From NCBI RefSeq assembly GCF_020171365.1, contig NZ_JAIUZO010000002.1, positions 2,326,001 through 2,390,000 of the forward strand: 64,000 bases of DNA, read 5' to 3'. The position numbers and the translations under genes are program-made. The stretch comes from Qipengyuania gaetbuli. Lineage in GTDB: Bacteria; Pseudomonadota; Alphaproteobacteria; Sphingomonadales; Sphingomonadaceae. The notes below the pieces were generated by a model. That model was not told the DNA's origin. It saw only the letters and a program-made list of their open reading frames with translations, and did not search any database. Positions 1-12,078 of the stretch are shown here, in pieces; positions within the stretch are counted from its first letter, which is position 1; every line of letters starts with the position of its first letter.

Positions 1-550
1 TTTCCGGCTCCGGCCCGAACCAGTTGACAACCTGGAACAGCAGCAGGGTGCCCAGCAGGATCAGCGGGGGAACCACCGGCCCCTTGGTCCGGCGCAGGTA
101 CCACCAGAAGCACAGGCCCACGAGCGCAAGCTCCACCAAGATGGCGGCAACCGGATAGTTCCACAGGCCGAGGCCATGCCGGTCCGGACCGCCCGCAAGC
201 GTGAGGTCGGGACGGTGCGATACCCAGTCGAGCACCCAGTGCGACATCACCACGATCGCTGCCCAGGTCGCGGCAATAGCGTTTCGCAGCATGACGCCGA
301 CCACGATGGCGAAGCCAAGCGCGAACCCCGCCGTGCCAACCAGCGAGTGCGTAATCGGGTAATCGTAGAAATCGAGCGGGTTCATCGCCGTGATACCCGG
401 TGTGAGGCGCAAATGCTCCAGCCCGCCCATCGCGAACAGGAAAAAGGCCCAGTCGGTCAGCTGCGCGGCGATGAACAGCGTGCCCAGCTTGGGTGCCTCG
501 TCGGTGATGGCGCGCGCGGCAAACGCCGGGGCGAAGTGGCCGATGAACAT
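1..550 (-). CDS. Integral membrane protein, C-terminus cut by window edge
   Basis: The reverse strand reads open from an ATG at 548-550 to the window edge, about 183 codons with no stop, so the C-terminus is missing. The protein starts MFIGHFAPAFAARAI and has several hydrophobic helices separated by short loops. Histidine/aspartate motifs (PITHSL and SHWVLDWVSH) recall DUF457/YdjM-type membrane proteins annotated as metal-dependent hydrolases; that link is resemblance only. It lies 16 bp downstream of the DUF2177 gene on the same strand, so the two are probably co-transcribed. No specific function can be assigned. Confidence 0.7.
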   Translation of the reverse strand, partial: MFIGHFAPAFAARAITDEAPKLGTLFIAAQLTDWAFFLFAMGGLEHLRLTPGITAMNPLDFYDYPITHSLVGTAGFALGFAIVVGVMLRNAIAATWAAIVVMSHWVLDWVSHRPDLTLAGGPDRHGLGLWNYPVAAILVELALVGLCFWWYLRRTKGPVVPPLILLGTLLLFQVVNWFGPEPE

Positions 551-566
551 GTCTTTGCGGTTCCGG

Positions 567-962
567 TCAGGCGAGCCGCTGGGCGGCGAAGGTCGCGACC
601 GACGCGGCTACGCAGGTAGCGAAAGCGCCCCAAATGATGTCCGCGACCGTGACCGTCGTCGACCACTGGCGCAGCGTTGCCTGGTTGGTGAGGTCATAGG
701 TCGCATAACAGATCGCCCCGAGCAGCGCCCCGTTGAGCGCGGCCTGTCCGATGCCCCCGGCAATCCCGGGTCGCACGGCGAACCAGACGATTGCAGCGAT
801 ATAGGCGGTGTAGAACACCAGCGCCGGCCCCATGCGGAAGCTGTCGGCCAGTATGTCGCCGAGGCGGGGGCGATAGAAATTGTCTCCGGCCCAGCCCAGC
901 CAGATGGCATCAAGCGCGCCAAAGGCCAGCGCCGCAGCGATGAAGGCGACAATCCACGTCAT
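567..962 (-). CDS. DUF2177 family membrane protein
   Basis: 131 residues with four predicted membrane helices. The start MTWIVAFIAAALAFGALDAI, the following WLGWAGDNFYRP and the later CYATYDLTNQATL are typical of DUF2177, a family of small inner-membrane proteins of unknown function. It is divergent from xseB across about 65 bp and leads into the truncated membrane-protein gene. Family assignment is from recalled motif pattern. Confidence 0.8.
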   Translation of the reverse strand: MTWIVAFIAAALAFGALDAIWLGWAGDNFYRPRLGDILADSFRMGPALVFYTAYIAAIVWFAVRPGIAGGIGQAALNGALLGAICYATYDLTNQATLRQWSTTVTVADIIWGAFATCVAASVATFAAQRLA

Positions 963-1027
963 ATCCGCTCCCCTGTTTTGCCATCTTCTTGACCGCGCGC
1001 CCGTGCCCCGTCAATGCTCCGCCGCAT

Positions 1028-1282
1028 ATGACAGAGGGTCAAGACAAGCCGATTGGCGAAATGAGCTTCGAGGAGGCGCTTCGCGCGCTCGAAGGGGTCG
1101 TGCGCAGCCTTGAAAGCGGCGAGGTCCCGCTCGATGAAAGCATCGCGCTCTACGAGCGGGGCGAGGCGCTGCGCAAGGCGTGCCAGGCGCGGCTCGATGC
1201 GGCGCAGGCGCGGATCGAAAAGATCGTGCAAGGCGGCGACGGCGCGCCTTCGGGCACTGTCCCGTTTGACGCGGAAAGCTGA
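1028..1282 (+). CDS. xseB: Exodeoxyribonuclease VII small subunit
   Basis: 84 residues from the ATG at 1028. An upstream in-frame TTG at 989 would add 13 unlikely residues. The core MSFEEALRALEGVVRSLESG followed by VPLDESIALYERGEALRKAC is the canonical XseB helical hairpin. XseB subunits assemble on XseA to form the nuclease that degrades single-stranded DNA to oligonucleotides; xseA is not in this window. Length matches the E. coli protein (about 80 aa). The gene sits 3 bp upstream of ispA, the usual bacterial arrangement, indicating one transcript. Confidence 0.95.
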   Translation: MTEGQDKPIGEMSFEEALRALEGVVRSLESGEVPLDESIALYERGEALRKACQARLDAAQARIEKIVQGGDGAPSGTVPFDAES

Positions 1283-1285
1283 GGC

Positions 1286-2194
1286 GTGAACGCGATGTCC
1301 GGCATGCCCGACCTGCTCGCCGAAGCCTTCGAACAGGTCCAGGCCGAAGTCGACGGGGCGTTCGACGCCTTCCTGCCAGTGCCGCAGGACACCCGCGCCC
1401 GGCTGGTGGAAGCCATGCGCTATTCCGTCATCGGCGGGGGCAAGCGGGTCCGCCCGCTGCTGGTCTGTGCGACGGCGCAGCTCTTCGGCGTCTCGCGGCA
1501 GGCCGCCGTCAACGCCGGATGCGCAGTCGAGGCGATCCATGCCTATTCGCTTATCCATGACGACTTGCCCTGCATGGACGACGACGATTTGCGCCATGGC
1601 AAGCCGACGCTGCACAAGGCCTTCGACGAGGCGACCGCCGTGCTGGCGGGCGACTGCCTGCACGCGCTGGCCTTCGATATCCTGACCATGCCCGACACCA
1701 GCAGCGATCCGTTCGTCCGTGCCGAACTCGTGGCGGCACTCGCCAAGGCCAGCGGGCACGACGGCATGGCCGGCGGGCAGATGATGGACATCATGTCCGA
1801 AGAGCAGGAATACGACCTCAGGCAGATTACCCGCCTCCAGCAGCTCAAGACCGGGGCACTCCTTGCGGCCAGCGTGGAAATGGGCGCAATCCTCGGCCGC
1901 GTTCCCCCGGAAGGCCGCACGCATTTGCGCGCCTATGCCCGCGACATCGGCCTCGCTTTCCAGATCGCCGACGACCTACTCGACGTTGAAGGGGACGAGG
2001 AGAAAGCCGGCAAAGCGCTGCGCAAGGACGAGGGGCAGGGCAAGCAGACCTTCGTCACGATCATGGGCCGCGAACAGGCGCGCGCGCAGGCGGAAATGCT
2101 GGTAGAGCAGGCCGGCCAGCACCTCGCCGGCCATGGCGCGGACGCAAGGCTGCTGGCGGAACTGGCGCGCTTCATCGTGAAGAGGGACCATTGA
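1286..2194 (+). CDS. ispA: Farnesyl/geranyl diphosphate synthase (polyprenyl synthetase)
   Basis: 302 residues from GTG 1286; an ATG at 1295 is an alternative start. It condenses isopentenyl diphosphate with allylic diphosphates to make farnesyl diphosphate for quinones, undecaprenyl carrier and carotenoids. The first aspartate-rich motif DDLPCMDDDD lies at residues 92-101 and the second, DDLLD, at 229-233. GGKRVRP (about 51-57) and GGQMMDI (about 163-169) are further family landmarks. The stop codon overlaps the coaD start by one base, indicating translational coupling. The exact chain length is not determined by sequence alone; position beside xseB favours IspA. Confidence 0.93.
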   Translation: MNAMSGMPDLLAEAFEQVQAEVDGAFDAFLPVPQDTRARLVEAMRYSVIGGGKRVRPLLVCATAQLFGVSRQAAVNAGCAVEAIHAYSLIHDDLPCMDDDDLRHGKPTLHKAFDEATAVLAGDCLHALAFDILTMPDTSSDPFVRAELVAALAKASGHDGMAGGQMMDIMSEEQEYDLRQITRLQQLKTGALLAASVEMGAILGRVPPEGRTHLRAYARDIGLAFQIADDLLDVEGDEEKAGKALRKDEGQGKQTFVTIMGREQARAQAEMLVEQAGQHLAGHGADARLLAELARFIVKRDH

Positions 2195-2706
2195 TGAGCA
2201 CCCGTATCGGCATCTACCCCGGAACCTTCGATCCCATCACTCTGGGCCATGCGGATATTATCCGGCGCGGTTCCAAGCTGGTCGACAAGCTGATCATCGG
2301 GGTGACGACCAACCCATCGAAGAACCCGATGTTCTCGACCGAGGAACGCTTCGCCATGGTGGAGCGCGAGATCGAGCGGCTCGGGCTCGACAATGTCGAG
2401 GTGGTCGGGTTCAACGCGCTGCTCGTCAAATTCGCGCAGAAGATGGGCGCCAATGTCCTCATCCGCGGGCTGCGCGCCGTCGCCGACTTCGAATACGAGT
2501 ACCAGATGGCCGGGATGAACCAGCAGCTCGACAGTGAAATCGAGACGGTCTTCCTTATGGCAGACGTCTCGCTGCAGCCGATCGCCTCCAAGCTGGTCAA
2601 GGAAATCGCCCTGTTCGGCGGTGACATCACGCCCTTCGTCAGCAAGGCCGTTTGCGAGGACGTGATCGCGCGTGTGGAAGAAAAGGGCCGGCTGGGCGAC
2701 TATTGA
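2194..2706 (+). CDS. coaD: Phosphopantetheine adenylyltransferase
   Basis: 170 residues from ATG 2194, which overlaps the ispA stop. CoaD transfers AMP from ATP to 4'-phosphopantetheine, the penultimate step of coenzyme A synthesis. The nucleotidyltransferase signature GTFDPITLGH is at residues 10-19 and includes the TxGH motif. Downstream, NVLIRGLRAVADFEYEYQM and the SSK-like segment PIASKLVKEIA match the family. Length is normal. Third gene of the xseB-ispA-coaD run. Confidence 0.97.
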   Translation: MSTRIGIYPGTFDPITLGHADIIRRGSKLVDKLIIGVTTNPSKNPMFSTEERFAMVEREIERLGLDNVEVVGFNALLVKFAQKMGANVLIRGLRAVADFEYEYQMAGMNQQLDSEIETVFLMADVSLQPIASKLVKEIALFGGDITPFVSKAVCEDVIARVEEKGRLGDY

Positions 2707-2786
2707 CGCTGTCCAAGCTATTCATTGAACCGACAGCGCCCGCTCGCTAGGGCAAGCGCCACATCAGACATTTCGACGGATACACG

Positions 2787-3455
2787 ATGTTCAAGACCAC
2801 GCTTGCCATTGCTGCCGCAACCCTGACGGTAATCGCTCCCGTCGCTGCAACCGCGCAGGACGCGGAAGCCGCCGCGCCGCGCAAGGTTCTCCAGCCGATC
2901 AATTACAGCCAGCAGGAAGATCCGGAGAATATCCTCCTTCTCGACCTGTCGAACGGCGAACGCGTTGCCATCCGCCTCATGCCGAGCTGGGCGCCCAACC
3001 ATGTGGAGCGTATCAAGACGCTCGCCCGCGAGGGTTTCTACGACGGCGTCATCTTCCACCGCGTGATCGACGGATTCATGGCGCAGACCGGCGATCCGAC
3101 CGGCACCGGCCAGGGCGGCTCGACGTATCCCGACCTTGAGGAAGAGTTCAATTTCATGCCGCACGTTCGCGGGACCGTCTCGATGGCCCGCGCCGCGAGC
3201 GAAGACAGCGCGAACAGCCAGTTCTTCATCGTGTTCTATCCGCGCTTCAGCCTCGACAAGCGCTACACCAACTTCGGCCGCGTGATTTCCAACATGGATG
3301 CCGTGGACCGGATCAATCGTGGCGAACCGCCGCAGAACCCGACCCGCATCATGCAGGCCTCGATCGCGGCCGATAACAAGCCGGCTCCTGCTGCGCCGCG
3401 CATCATGACCGAAGCGGAAGTGACCGCCGACGATCTGAACTCGCCGATCAGCTAA
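2787..3455 (+). CDS. Periplasmic peptidylprolyl cis-trans isomerase, cyclophilin type
   Basis: 222 residues. The N-terminus [20 protein letters not shown] is a Sec signal peptide with likely cleavage near ATAQ, so the enzyme acts in the periplasm on proline bonds of exported proteins. The cyclophilin core contains [20 protein letters not shown], with the catalytic Arg of FHR, then [16 protein letters not shown]. It resembles PpiA with a longer C-terminal tail. About 80 bp separate it from coaD and 41 bp from queA, so it may have its own promoter. Confidence 0.93.
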   Translation: MFKTTLAIAAATLTVIAPVAATAQDAEAAAPRKVLQPINYSQQEDPENILLLDLSNGERVAIRLMPSWAPNHVERIKTLAREGFYDGVIFHRVIDGFMAQTGDPTGTGQGGSTYPDLEEEFNFMPHVRGTVSMARAASEDSANSQFFIVFYPRFSLDKRYTNFGRVISNMDAVDRINRGEPPQNPTRIMQASIAADNKPAPAAPRIMTEAEVTADDLNSPIS

Positions 3456-3496
3456 GTGCTTTAACTGTCATCGCCCTGCGTCTAGAGGCGCGGGCG

Positions 3497-4528
3497 ATGA
3501 AAGTTGATCTCTTCGATTTCGAACTACCCAACGAACGCATTGCGTTGCGCCCGGTACGTCCGCGCGATGCGGCGCGCATGCTGCTGGTCGAAGGCGAGGC
3601 GGCGCCGTTTCGCGATTGCGGCGTGCGCGACCTGCCCAAGCTGCTGCGCCGCGGGGACGTACTGGTTTTCAACGATACCCGCGTCATTCCCGCACAGCTG
3701 GAAGGGCGACGCGGCGAAGCGCGCATCGGCGCGACCCTGCACAAGCGCGTGGACCTGCGCCGCTGGCAGGCCTTCATCCGCAATGCCAAGCGCCTGAAGC
3801 CGGGCGACCGCGTCGAATTCGGCGGCGGTGTCGAGGCGGTCGCGGAAGAACGCCTGCCCGACGGCAGTTTCGTCCTCGCCTTTGCCGGGGAAGAGCCAGT
3901 CGAAGTCCTGCTGGAGCGGGCGGGGCGCATGCCGCTGCCGCCCTATATCGCGGGCAAGCGCGAAACCGACGCGCAGGACCGCGAGGATTACCAGACGATG
4001 TTCGCCGCCGAGGACGGCGCAGTGGCCGCGCCCACCGCATCGCTCCATTTCACGCCGCGTCTGGTCGCCGCGCTGGACGAAGCCGGTGTCGGGCGCGAGA
4101 TGCTGACCCTCCACGTGGGTGCGGGCACTTTCCTGCCGGTCAAGGCGGACGACACCGACGACCACACCATGCATTCCGAATGGGGCCGGATCGAGCCGGA
4201 GGTCGCGGAACGCCTCAACGCAGCGCGCGAGGCTGGCGGGAGAATCATCGCTGTAGGCACGACCAGCCTGCGCCTGCTCGAAAGCGCGACCGGTGAGGAC
4301 GGTGTGATCCGTCCCTTCGCCGGCGACACGGATATCTTCATCACGCCTGGCTACACTTTCCGCGCAGTCGATGGCCTGATGACCAATTTCCACCTGCCAA
4401 AATCCACGCTGATGATGCTGGTGAGCGCGCTAATGGGACGCGAGCGCATGATGGCCGCCTATGCCTATGCAATTGCCAACGAATACCGCTTCTATTCCTA
4501 TGGTGACTCCTCGTTGCTTCTTCCCTAG
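3497..4528 (+). CDS. queA: S-adenosylmethionine:tRNA ribosyltransferase-isomerase
   Basis: 343 residues, usual QueA length. It transfers and isomerises the ribosyl moiety of SAM onto 7-aminomethyl-7-deazaguanine in tRNA to give epoxyqueuosine. Family landmarks include [17 protein letters not shown] at the start, [15 protein letters not shown], then ASLHFTPRL, and [15 protein letters not shown]. The C-terminus has [16 protein letters not shown]. The same window encodes tgt, the preceding enzyme of the pathway, 2.7 kb downstream on the same strand with an ABC exporter and a DUF481 gene in between. Confidence 0.97.
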   Translation: MKVDLFDFELPNERIALRPVRPRDAARMLLVEGEAAPFRDCGVRDLPKLLRRGDVLVFNDTRVIPAQLEGRRGEARIGATLHKRVDLRRWQAFIRNAKRLKPGDRVEFGGGVEAVAEERLPDGSFVLAFAGEEPVEVLLERAGRMPLPPYIAGKRETDAQDREDYQTMFAAEDGAVAAPTASLHFTPRLVAALDEAGVGREMLTLHVGAGTFLPVKADDTDDHTMHSEWGRIEPEVAERLNAAREAGGRIIAVGTTSLRLLESATGEDGVIRPFAGDTDIFITPGYTFRAVDGLMTNFHLPKSTLMMLVSALMGRERMMAAYAYAIANEYRFYSYGDSSLLLP

Positions 4529-4537
4529 TCGGGTTGC

Positions 4538-5482
4538 ATGAACGAACCGATCCTGGAGCTTGAGGGACTGACGAAGGTTTATCCCGGCGGGCTCAAGGCG
4601 CTCGACGATGTGAGCCTTTCGATCAGGCCGGGCGAAATATTCGCGCTGCTCGGCCCAAACGGAGCTGGCAAGACGACTCTGATCGGGGCGGTTTGCGGCC
4701 TCGTCAGGCCGAGCTCGGGCAGGATGAGCGCATTCGGGCATGATCTTGCGACCGACTGGCGCAAGGCACGGGCGCGGATCGGCCTAGTGCCGCAGGAACT
4801 CAGCACCGACATGTTCGAGCCGGTGATCCGCGCGGTCAGCTATTCGCGCGGCCTGTTCGGCCTTGCTCCCCATCCGGCGCGGATCGAGGAAATCCTGCGC
4901 AGCCTCAGCCTGTGGGACAAGCGGGATGAGCGGATCATGGCGCTGTCCGGCGGGATGAAGCGCCGCGTGCTGATCGCCAAGGCGCTGGCGCACGAGCCGG
5001 ACCTCCTGTTCCTCGACGAGCCGACTGCCGGCGTCGATGTCGAATTGCGCAAGGGCATGTGGGCGATCATCGACCAGATGCGCGCACGCGGCGTCACCAT
5101 CATCCTAACCACGCATTACATCGAGGAAGCCGAGCTGATGGCCGACCGGGTCGGTATCATCAATCGCGGCAAGTTGCTGATGGTCGATGAAAAGGACGCC
5201 ATGATGGCACGGCTCGGCCGGACTGAAGCGCATATCGCGCTGGCCGCGCCGCTTGCCGTGCTGCCGCCAGCGCTTTCCCGATTTCCCGTCGAACTCGAAG
5301 AATGCGGTACATCGCTGTGCTATCGCGGGGGTGACGGTACGGGGAAGGGCAAGGCGGAAGTAGCCGAGCTGACCAAGGCGCTGGTGGCCGAGGGTATCGA
5401 TTTCACAGGCATAGAGACACGTGAGAGCAGCCTCGAAGACATCTTCGTTTCCCTGCTGGGCGATGGGGAGGTCGCGGCATGA
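4538..5482 (+). CDS. ABC-2 type exporter, ATP-binding subunit
   Basis: 314 residues. Walker [10 protein letters not shown] is at 39-47, the signature LSGGM at 136-140 and Walker B LLFLDEP at 156-162, followed by a switch histidine in [16 protein letters not shown]. The domain order is that of the DrrA/YadG class, where the ATPase pairs with a separate ABC-2 permease. The stop overlaps the start of that permease by 4 bp. Substrate is unknown; relatives export drugs, lipids or polysaccharides. Confidence 0.93.
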   Translation: MNEPILELEGLTKVYPGGLKALDDVSLSIRPGEIFALLGPNGAGKTTLIGAVCGLVRPSSGRMSAFGHDLATDWRKARARIGLVPQELSTDMFEPVIRAVSYSRGLFGLAPHPARIEEILRSLSLWDKRDERIMALSGGMKRRVLIAKALAHEPDLLFLDEPTAGVDVELRKGMWAIIDQMRARGVTIILTTHYIEEAELMADRVGIINRGKLLMVDEKDAMMARLGRTEAHIALAAPLAVLPPALSRFPVELEECGTSLCYRGGDGTGKGKAEVAELTKALVAEGIDFTGIETRESSLEDIFVSLLGDGEVAA

Positions 5483-6243
5483 TCGGATGGCGTTCGACCT
5501 GGTCGATCTACAAGCGCGAGCTGGTGCGTTTCCTGCGTACCGCCTTCCAGTCAGTGCTGGCACCGGTGCTGACGACCTCGCTCTATTTCATCGTTTTCGG
5601 TGCCGCCATCGGGGGGCGGATGCCCGACCTTGGCGGGGTCGATTACGGCGCCTTCATCATCCCGGGCCTGCTCATGCTGACGCTGTTGGGCGAGACGACC
5701 AGCAATAGCAGTTTTGGTATCTACATGCCGCGCTTCACGGGCACGATTTACGAGCTGCTGAGTGCTCCGGTCGGGGTGGCAGAGACGCTGATCGGCTTCG
5801 TCGGGGCCGCGGCAACCAAGAGCCTCATCCTTGCCGCAATCATTCTCGTGACGGCGCGTCTGTTCGTGGACTACTCGATTGCCCATCCGCTGCTGGCGGT
5901 TGTCTACATCATGCTGGTGGCCGCGGCCTTCAGCCTGTTCGGCTTCATCCTCGGTATCTGGGCCGATAATTTCGAGAAGCTGGGCATCATCCCGATGCTG
6001 TTCCTGACCCCGCTCACCTTCCTTGGCGGCACGTTCTATTCGATAGATATGCTGCCCAAGCCCTGGGATACGATCGCATTGGCAAACCCGATCGTCTATC
6101 TCGTCAGCGGGCTGCGCTGGACCTTCTACGGGTCGAGCGACGTGGACATCAGGATCAGCTTTGCAATCACGCTCGGCTTCCTTGCCGTTTGCGTCGCGAT
6201 CATCGCCTACATCTTCAAGACAGGCTGGCGACTGCGCGCCTGA
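5479..6243 (+). CDS. ABC-2 type exporter, permease subunit
   Basis: 254 residues, about six membrane helices. The central segment IPMLFLTPLTFLGGTFYSID, followed by MLPKPWDTIALANPIVYLV, is the characteristic ABC-2 permease motif seen in YadH-like proteins. Overlap with the ATPase gene (ATGA) shows the pair is translated together. It probably homodimerises in the inner membrane and binds two copies of the ATPase. Substrate unknown. Confidence 0.92.
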   Translation: MIGWRSTWSIYKRELVRFLRTAFQSVLAPVLTTSLYFIVFGAAIGGRMPDLGGVDYGAFIIPGLLMLTLLGETTSNSSFGIYMPRFTGTIYELLSAPVGVAETLIGFVGAAATKSLILAAIILVTARLFVDYSIAHPLLAVVYIMLVAAAFSLFGFILGIWADNFEKLGIIPMLFLTPLTFLGGTFYSIDMLPKPWDTIALANPIVYLVSGLRWTFYGSSDVDIRISFAITLGFLAVCVAIIAYIFKTGWRLRA

Positions 6244-6261
6244 CAGGCTAGGCGGCTCGCC

Positions 6262-9045
<2,784 letters not shown>

Positions 9046-9118
9046 ATCGCGGTAAATTGGGCATTATCTGACCGAAAGCCAGAATTTGCCGATCAAGTGT
9101 CGGAGGAACAGGAGCAGG

Positions 9119-9865
9119 ATGGAGCGCTGGCGCGCCACGAACAGGTCCGCGAACGGAAACTTTTCCGGCCGCAGCCCGCGTGAAGAGATCACCATGCTGG
9201 TTGTCCTCGCCTTTGCGACCATACTGCTGTGGCATTCGCCCTATGGCGGCTACCTGCTTTATCCCTTCACGATCCTGTCGACATGGTTCCACGAGATGGG
9301 ACACGGGCTCGCGGCCATGGCATTCGGCAATGACTTCGAGCGGCTGGTCATCTTCGCCAATGGTTCGGGCTACGCCCTCCATGTGGGCGAGGTCGAGCCA
9401 TCGCGAATCTCCAGCGCAGCCATAGCCGCAGCAGGGTTGCTGGGCCCGACGGCCGCCGGGTGCGCGCTTATCCTGTCATCGCAGACACGTCGCGCAACGA
9501 CTGCGGCGCTGGCAGTGCTAGGCATCGTGCTGCTTGCATCGACGCTGATCTGGGTGCGCTCTCTTACGGGCTGGGTCGTGCTGCCGGCAATCGGGGCGGC
9601 ATGCCTGTGGCTGGCCTTTCGCGGCGCGCAGAACCACCGCAAGTTCGCAGTGCAGTTCCTGGGCGTTCAGGGCTGCATCAGCATCTACCGCGACTTCGAC
9701 TACCTCTTCAGCGCGGGCGGCATGCTGGACGGCCGGCCGCAGGTCTCCGACACCGGCCACATCGCGCAGGCGCTGTTCCTGCCTTACTGGTTCTGGGGCG
9801 GCGTCATTACCGCCATCATTGCAGCAATGGTCTACTGGTCCTTGCGCCGCGCCCATTCGCGCTGA
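9119..9865 (+). CDS. M50-like membrane metallopeptidase
   Basis: 248 residues from ATG 9119, chosen because GGAACAGGAGCAGG immediately precedes it; a TTG at 9086 and an ATG at 9194 are alternatives. The zinc motif HEMGH is at residues 58-62 inside the first hydrophobic region (STWFHEMGHGLAAMAFG). Several further membrane helices follow. This matches the M50B-like group of intramembrane metalloproteases. The third metal ligand cannot be pointed to with confidence. The first 25 residues are basic and possibly cytosolic. Confidence 0.8.
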   Translation: MERWRATNRSANGNFSGRSPREEITMLVVLAFATILLWHSPYGGYLLYPFTILSTWFHEMGHGLAAMAFGNDFERLVIFANGSGYALHVGEVEPSRISSAAIAAAGLLGPTAAGCALILSSQTRRATTAALAVLGIVLLASTLIWVRSLTGWVVLPAIGAACLWLAFRGAQNHRKFAVQFLGVQGCISIYRDFDYLFSAGGMLDGRPQVSDTGHIAQALFLPYWFWGGVITAIIAAMVYWSLRRAHSR

Positions 9866-10029
9866 GGCGGTTTCTCGCGCATTTCGAGGATAGTCCCGCG
9901 ATAGGCGACGAAGTCCCCGTTCGGTTCGGTGAAGCCAGCGCCGATGCTATTTGCCTGCCGCTGCGCATCGGCGAGCGAGGCGTACCATTTGCCGATGCGC
10001 GTGCGGGTGAGATAGCGGTAGAATGTCAT
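9832..10029 (-). CDS. Small conserved-looking hypothetical protein
   Basis: 65 residues from the ATG of MTFYRYLTRTRIGKWYASL; an upstream in-frame start would add 10 residues. It is convergent with, and overlaps by 34 bp, the 3' end of the M50-like gene. The mixed aromatic/basic N-terminus and the phrase FTEPNGDFVAYRGTILEMR look like real protein rather than a GC-rich shadow. No known domain is recognised. Confidence 0.55.
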   Translation of the reverse strand: MTFYRYLTRTRIGKWYASLADAQRQANSIGAGFTEPNGDFVAYRGTILEMREKPPQREWARRKDQ

Positions 10030-10094
10030 TGCACCGCAATAACGCAATGGGTGCTGCAAGTTCCCGCAAGTTATTGAAATATATTACGCAAATG

Positions 10095-10124
10095 AAAAGG
10101 GCGGCCCCGAAGGACCGCCCTTTC
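10095..10124 (-). terminator. Rho-independent terminator of rpsD
   Basis: On the reverse strand a GGGCGG/CCGCCC stem with one internal mismatch, closed by a TTCG-like loop, is followed by TTTT. It starts about 20 bp after the rpsD stop codon. Confidence 0.85.
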
Positions 10125-10144
10125 GTGTTCCGTTGCCGGACCGA

Positions 10145-10759
10145 TCAGCGCGAATAGAATTCGACGACCAGGTTCGGTTCCATCGTGACCGGGTAGGGCA
10201 CTTCGTCGAGCTTCGGCACGCGGGTGAACGTGATCTTGTCGTTGCCGTCGGGGGCAACGTAGTCCGGAATTTCACGCTCGGGCAGGCTCTGTGCTTCGAT
10301 GACCAGCGCCATTTCCTTGGCCTTGCTGCCGAGGCTGACGACGTCGCCGACCTTGACGCGGGCCGAGGCGATGTTGGTCTTCACGCCGTTGAGGTAGATG
10401 TGGCCGTGGCTCACGATCTGGCGGGCGGCGAAGATGGTCGGAGCGAACTTGGCGCGATAGACGACCATGTCGAGACGCTGCTCGAGCAGGCCGATCAGGT
10501 TCTGGCCGGTGTCGCCCTTCATGCGCGACGCTTCCTGGTAGGTGCGCTTGAACTGCTTTTCGGTCACGTCGCCGTAGTAGCCCTTGAGCTTCTGCTTGGC
10601 GCGCAGCTGCAGGCCGAAGTCGGACATCTTGCCCTTGCGGCGCTGGCCGTGCTGGCCGGGACCATACGAACGCTTGTTGACCGGGGAATTCGGACGACCC
10701 CAGATGTTTTCACCCATCCGGCGGTCGAGTTTGTACTTGGCGCTCTTGCGCTTCGACAT
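10145..10759 (-). CDS. rpsD: 30S ribosomal protein S4
   Basis: 204 residues, normal for S4. It binds 16S rRNA early in 30S assembly. Recognisable stretches are [40 protein letters not shown] and the S4 RNA-binding domain with [20 protein letters not shown]. It is a single-gene transcript here, with its own terminator, not part of an rpoA operon. The 155 bp upstream (10760-10914) contain no gene and should hold its promoter. Confidence 0.98.
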   Translation of the reverse strand: MSKRKSAKYKLDRRMGENIWGRPNSPVNKRSYGPGQHGQRRKGKMSDFGLQLRAKQKLKGYYGDVTEKQFKRTYQEASRMKGDTGQNLIGLLEQRLDMVVYRAKFAPTIFAARQIVSHGHIYLNGVKTNIASARVKVGDVVSLGSKAKEMALVIEAQSLPEREIPDYVAPDGNDKITFTRVPKLDEVPYPVTMEPNLVVEFYSR

Positions 10760-10914
10760 GAGTCGTATCCTTCAATTTGCTGAACTGCCCCATTGACAGC
10801 CATCCAACCCGGCATCGCACCGCAGGAATCCCAGGGACTTCTACGCGGCCACCGCTTCACCGGGGTGCGGGGCCAATTAGCGAAGGCGCGCGCATAGCAG
10901 GATTGGCGCCTGCG

Positions 10915-11559
10915 TCAAGCGCCTCGGGCAGCTTCGCAGAAGGCGCGGACGAGGTCCGGGTCCTTGATGCCGGGAGCCGTTTCGACGCCGGAAGACGTAT
11001 CGACCAGCGGGGCTGCGGTCAGGTGGACGGCATCGGCGACGTTGGCAGGAGACAAGCCGCCAGCAAGGCCCCAGCCGGAACGGCCCTTCTGGGCTGCAAG
11101 CAGCGACCAGTCGAACCGCAGTCCCATCCCGCCGGGAAGCGCGGCGTCCTTCGGCGTTTTCGCGTCGAACAACAGCAGGTCTGCCACACCGCGATAGTCT
11201 TCGGCCCGGGCTACATCGGCGGCAGTTGATACCGGGATTGCCTTCCAGACCGGCAAGCGGAACCGCGCCTTCACCTGTGCGACGCGCGCGGGTGTCTCTT
11301 CGCCGTGCAATTGCACCGCGTCGAGCCGCCCGGCGGCAATGCCTTCCGCCATTGTGCTATCGTCGGCATCGACGAACAGTCCGACCCGCCCGATGCGGCT
11401 GCCGGCCCTTGCGGCAAGCGCCGCCGCAGCGTGTCCGCCGATATGTCGGGGAGAGGGCGGAAAGAAGACCAGCCCCACGAAATCGGCCTGCGAGGCGATT
11501 GCTGCGTCCAGCGCTTCGGCAGTTGCTATGCCGCAGATCTTGATCAGGGGGGCACCCAT
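10915..11559 (-). CDS. trpF: Phosphoribosylanthranilate isomerase
   Basis: 214 residues. It converts N-(5-phosphoribosyl)anthranilate to the deoxyribulose isomer in tryptophan synthesis. The start PLIKICGIATAEALDAA contains the catalytic Cys of KICG. FVGLVFFPPSPRHIG, the catalytic Asp in RVGLFVDAD, and LAGGLSPANVADAV near the C-terminus (phosphate site) all fit. It is last in the run lapA-pyrF-GNAT-trpF. trpB and trpA, which often follow trpF, are absent downstream. Confidence 0.95.
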   Translation of the reverse strand: MGAPLIKICGIATAEALDAAIASQADFVGLVFFPPSPRHIGGHAAAALAARAGSRIGRVGLFVDADDSTMAEGIAAGRLDAVQLHGEETPARVAQVKARFRLPVWKAIPVSTAADVARAEDYRGVADLLLFDAKTPKDAALPGGMGLRFDWSLLAAQKGRSGWGLAGGLSPANVADAVHLTAAPLVDTSSGVETAPGIKDPDLVRAFCEAARGA

Positions 11560-11568
11560 TGCCTCTAC

Positions 11569-12078
11569 CTAGTCGGCCACCAGGGGCTTTGCCAGAACCA
11601 CGAATTCGAGCGGCGGATTCCGCAGGATAGGGAAGGGCCGCCGTTCGCCCGTCGGACGATAGCCGCTGCGTTCGTACCATGCGATGAGCGAGTTTCTTTG
11701 GGAGATGACGGTCATCTCCATGGCCTTCAGACCCATTGAACGCGCTTTCTCCTCGGCTCCGCGCAGGAGCTTCGTTCCCAGGCCTGCCGATTGCAGGGTT
11801 GGGGAAACGGTCAGCATGCCGAGGTAACCGAGCGTGTCGCTGACGGCGGTCACGGCAACGCAGCCGACGATCCTGTCCTCTTCGTTGCGCGCAACACACA
11901 GGGCGATGCCGGGCGCGTCGATCATCCCCTCGATCTCGTCCATCGAGGTGCGCTCACCCTCGAGGAGGTCGGCCTCGTGGGTCCAGCCGCGGCGCGCGGA
12001 ATCGCCGCGATAGGCGCTTTCGACCAGCTGCCGGATTTCTTCGGCGTCTTGCGGCGACGCCTCCTCGAATCGATTCAA
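11569..12078 (-). CDS. GNAT family N-acetyltransferase
   Basis: 169 residues if translated from a TTG (12076-12078) that overlaps the pyrF stop codon; no better in-frame ATG is visible near the start of the fold. The GNAT acetyl-CoA site is in LTVSPTLQSAGLGTKLLRGA (Q/RxxGxG/A pattern QSAGLG). The C-terminal NSLIAWYERSGYRPTGERRP is also typical. The acceptor substrate is unknown. It lies 9 bp before trpF, so it is co-transcribed with pyrimidine and tryptophan genes without an obvious pathway link. Confidence 0.8.
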   Translation of the reverse strand: MNRFEEASPQDAEEIRQLVESAYRGDSARRGWTHEADLLEGERTSMDEIEGMIDAPGIALCVARNEEDRIVGCVAVTAVSDTLGYLGMLTVSPTLQSAGLGTKLLRGAEEKARSMGLKAMEMTVISQRNSLIAWYERSGYRPTGERRPFPILRNPPLEFVVLAKPLVAD

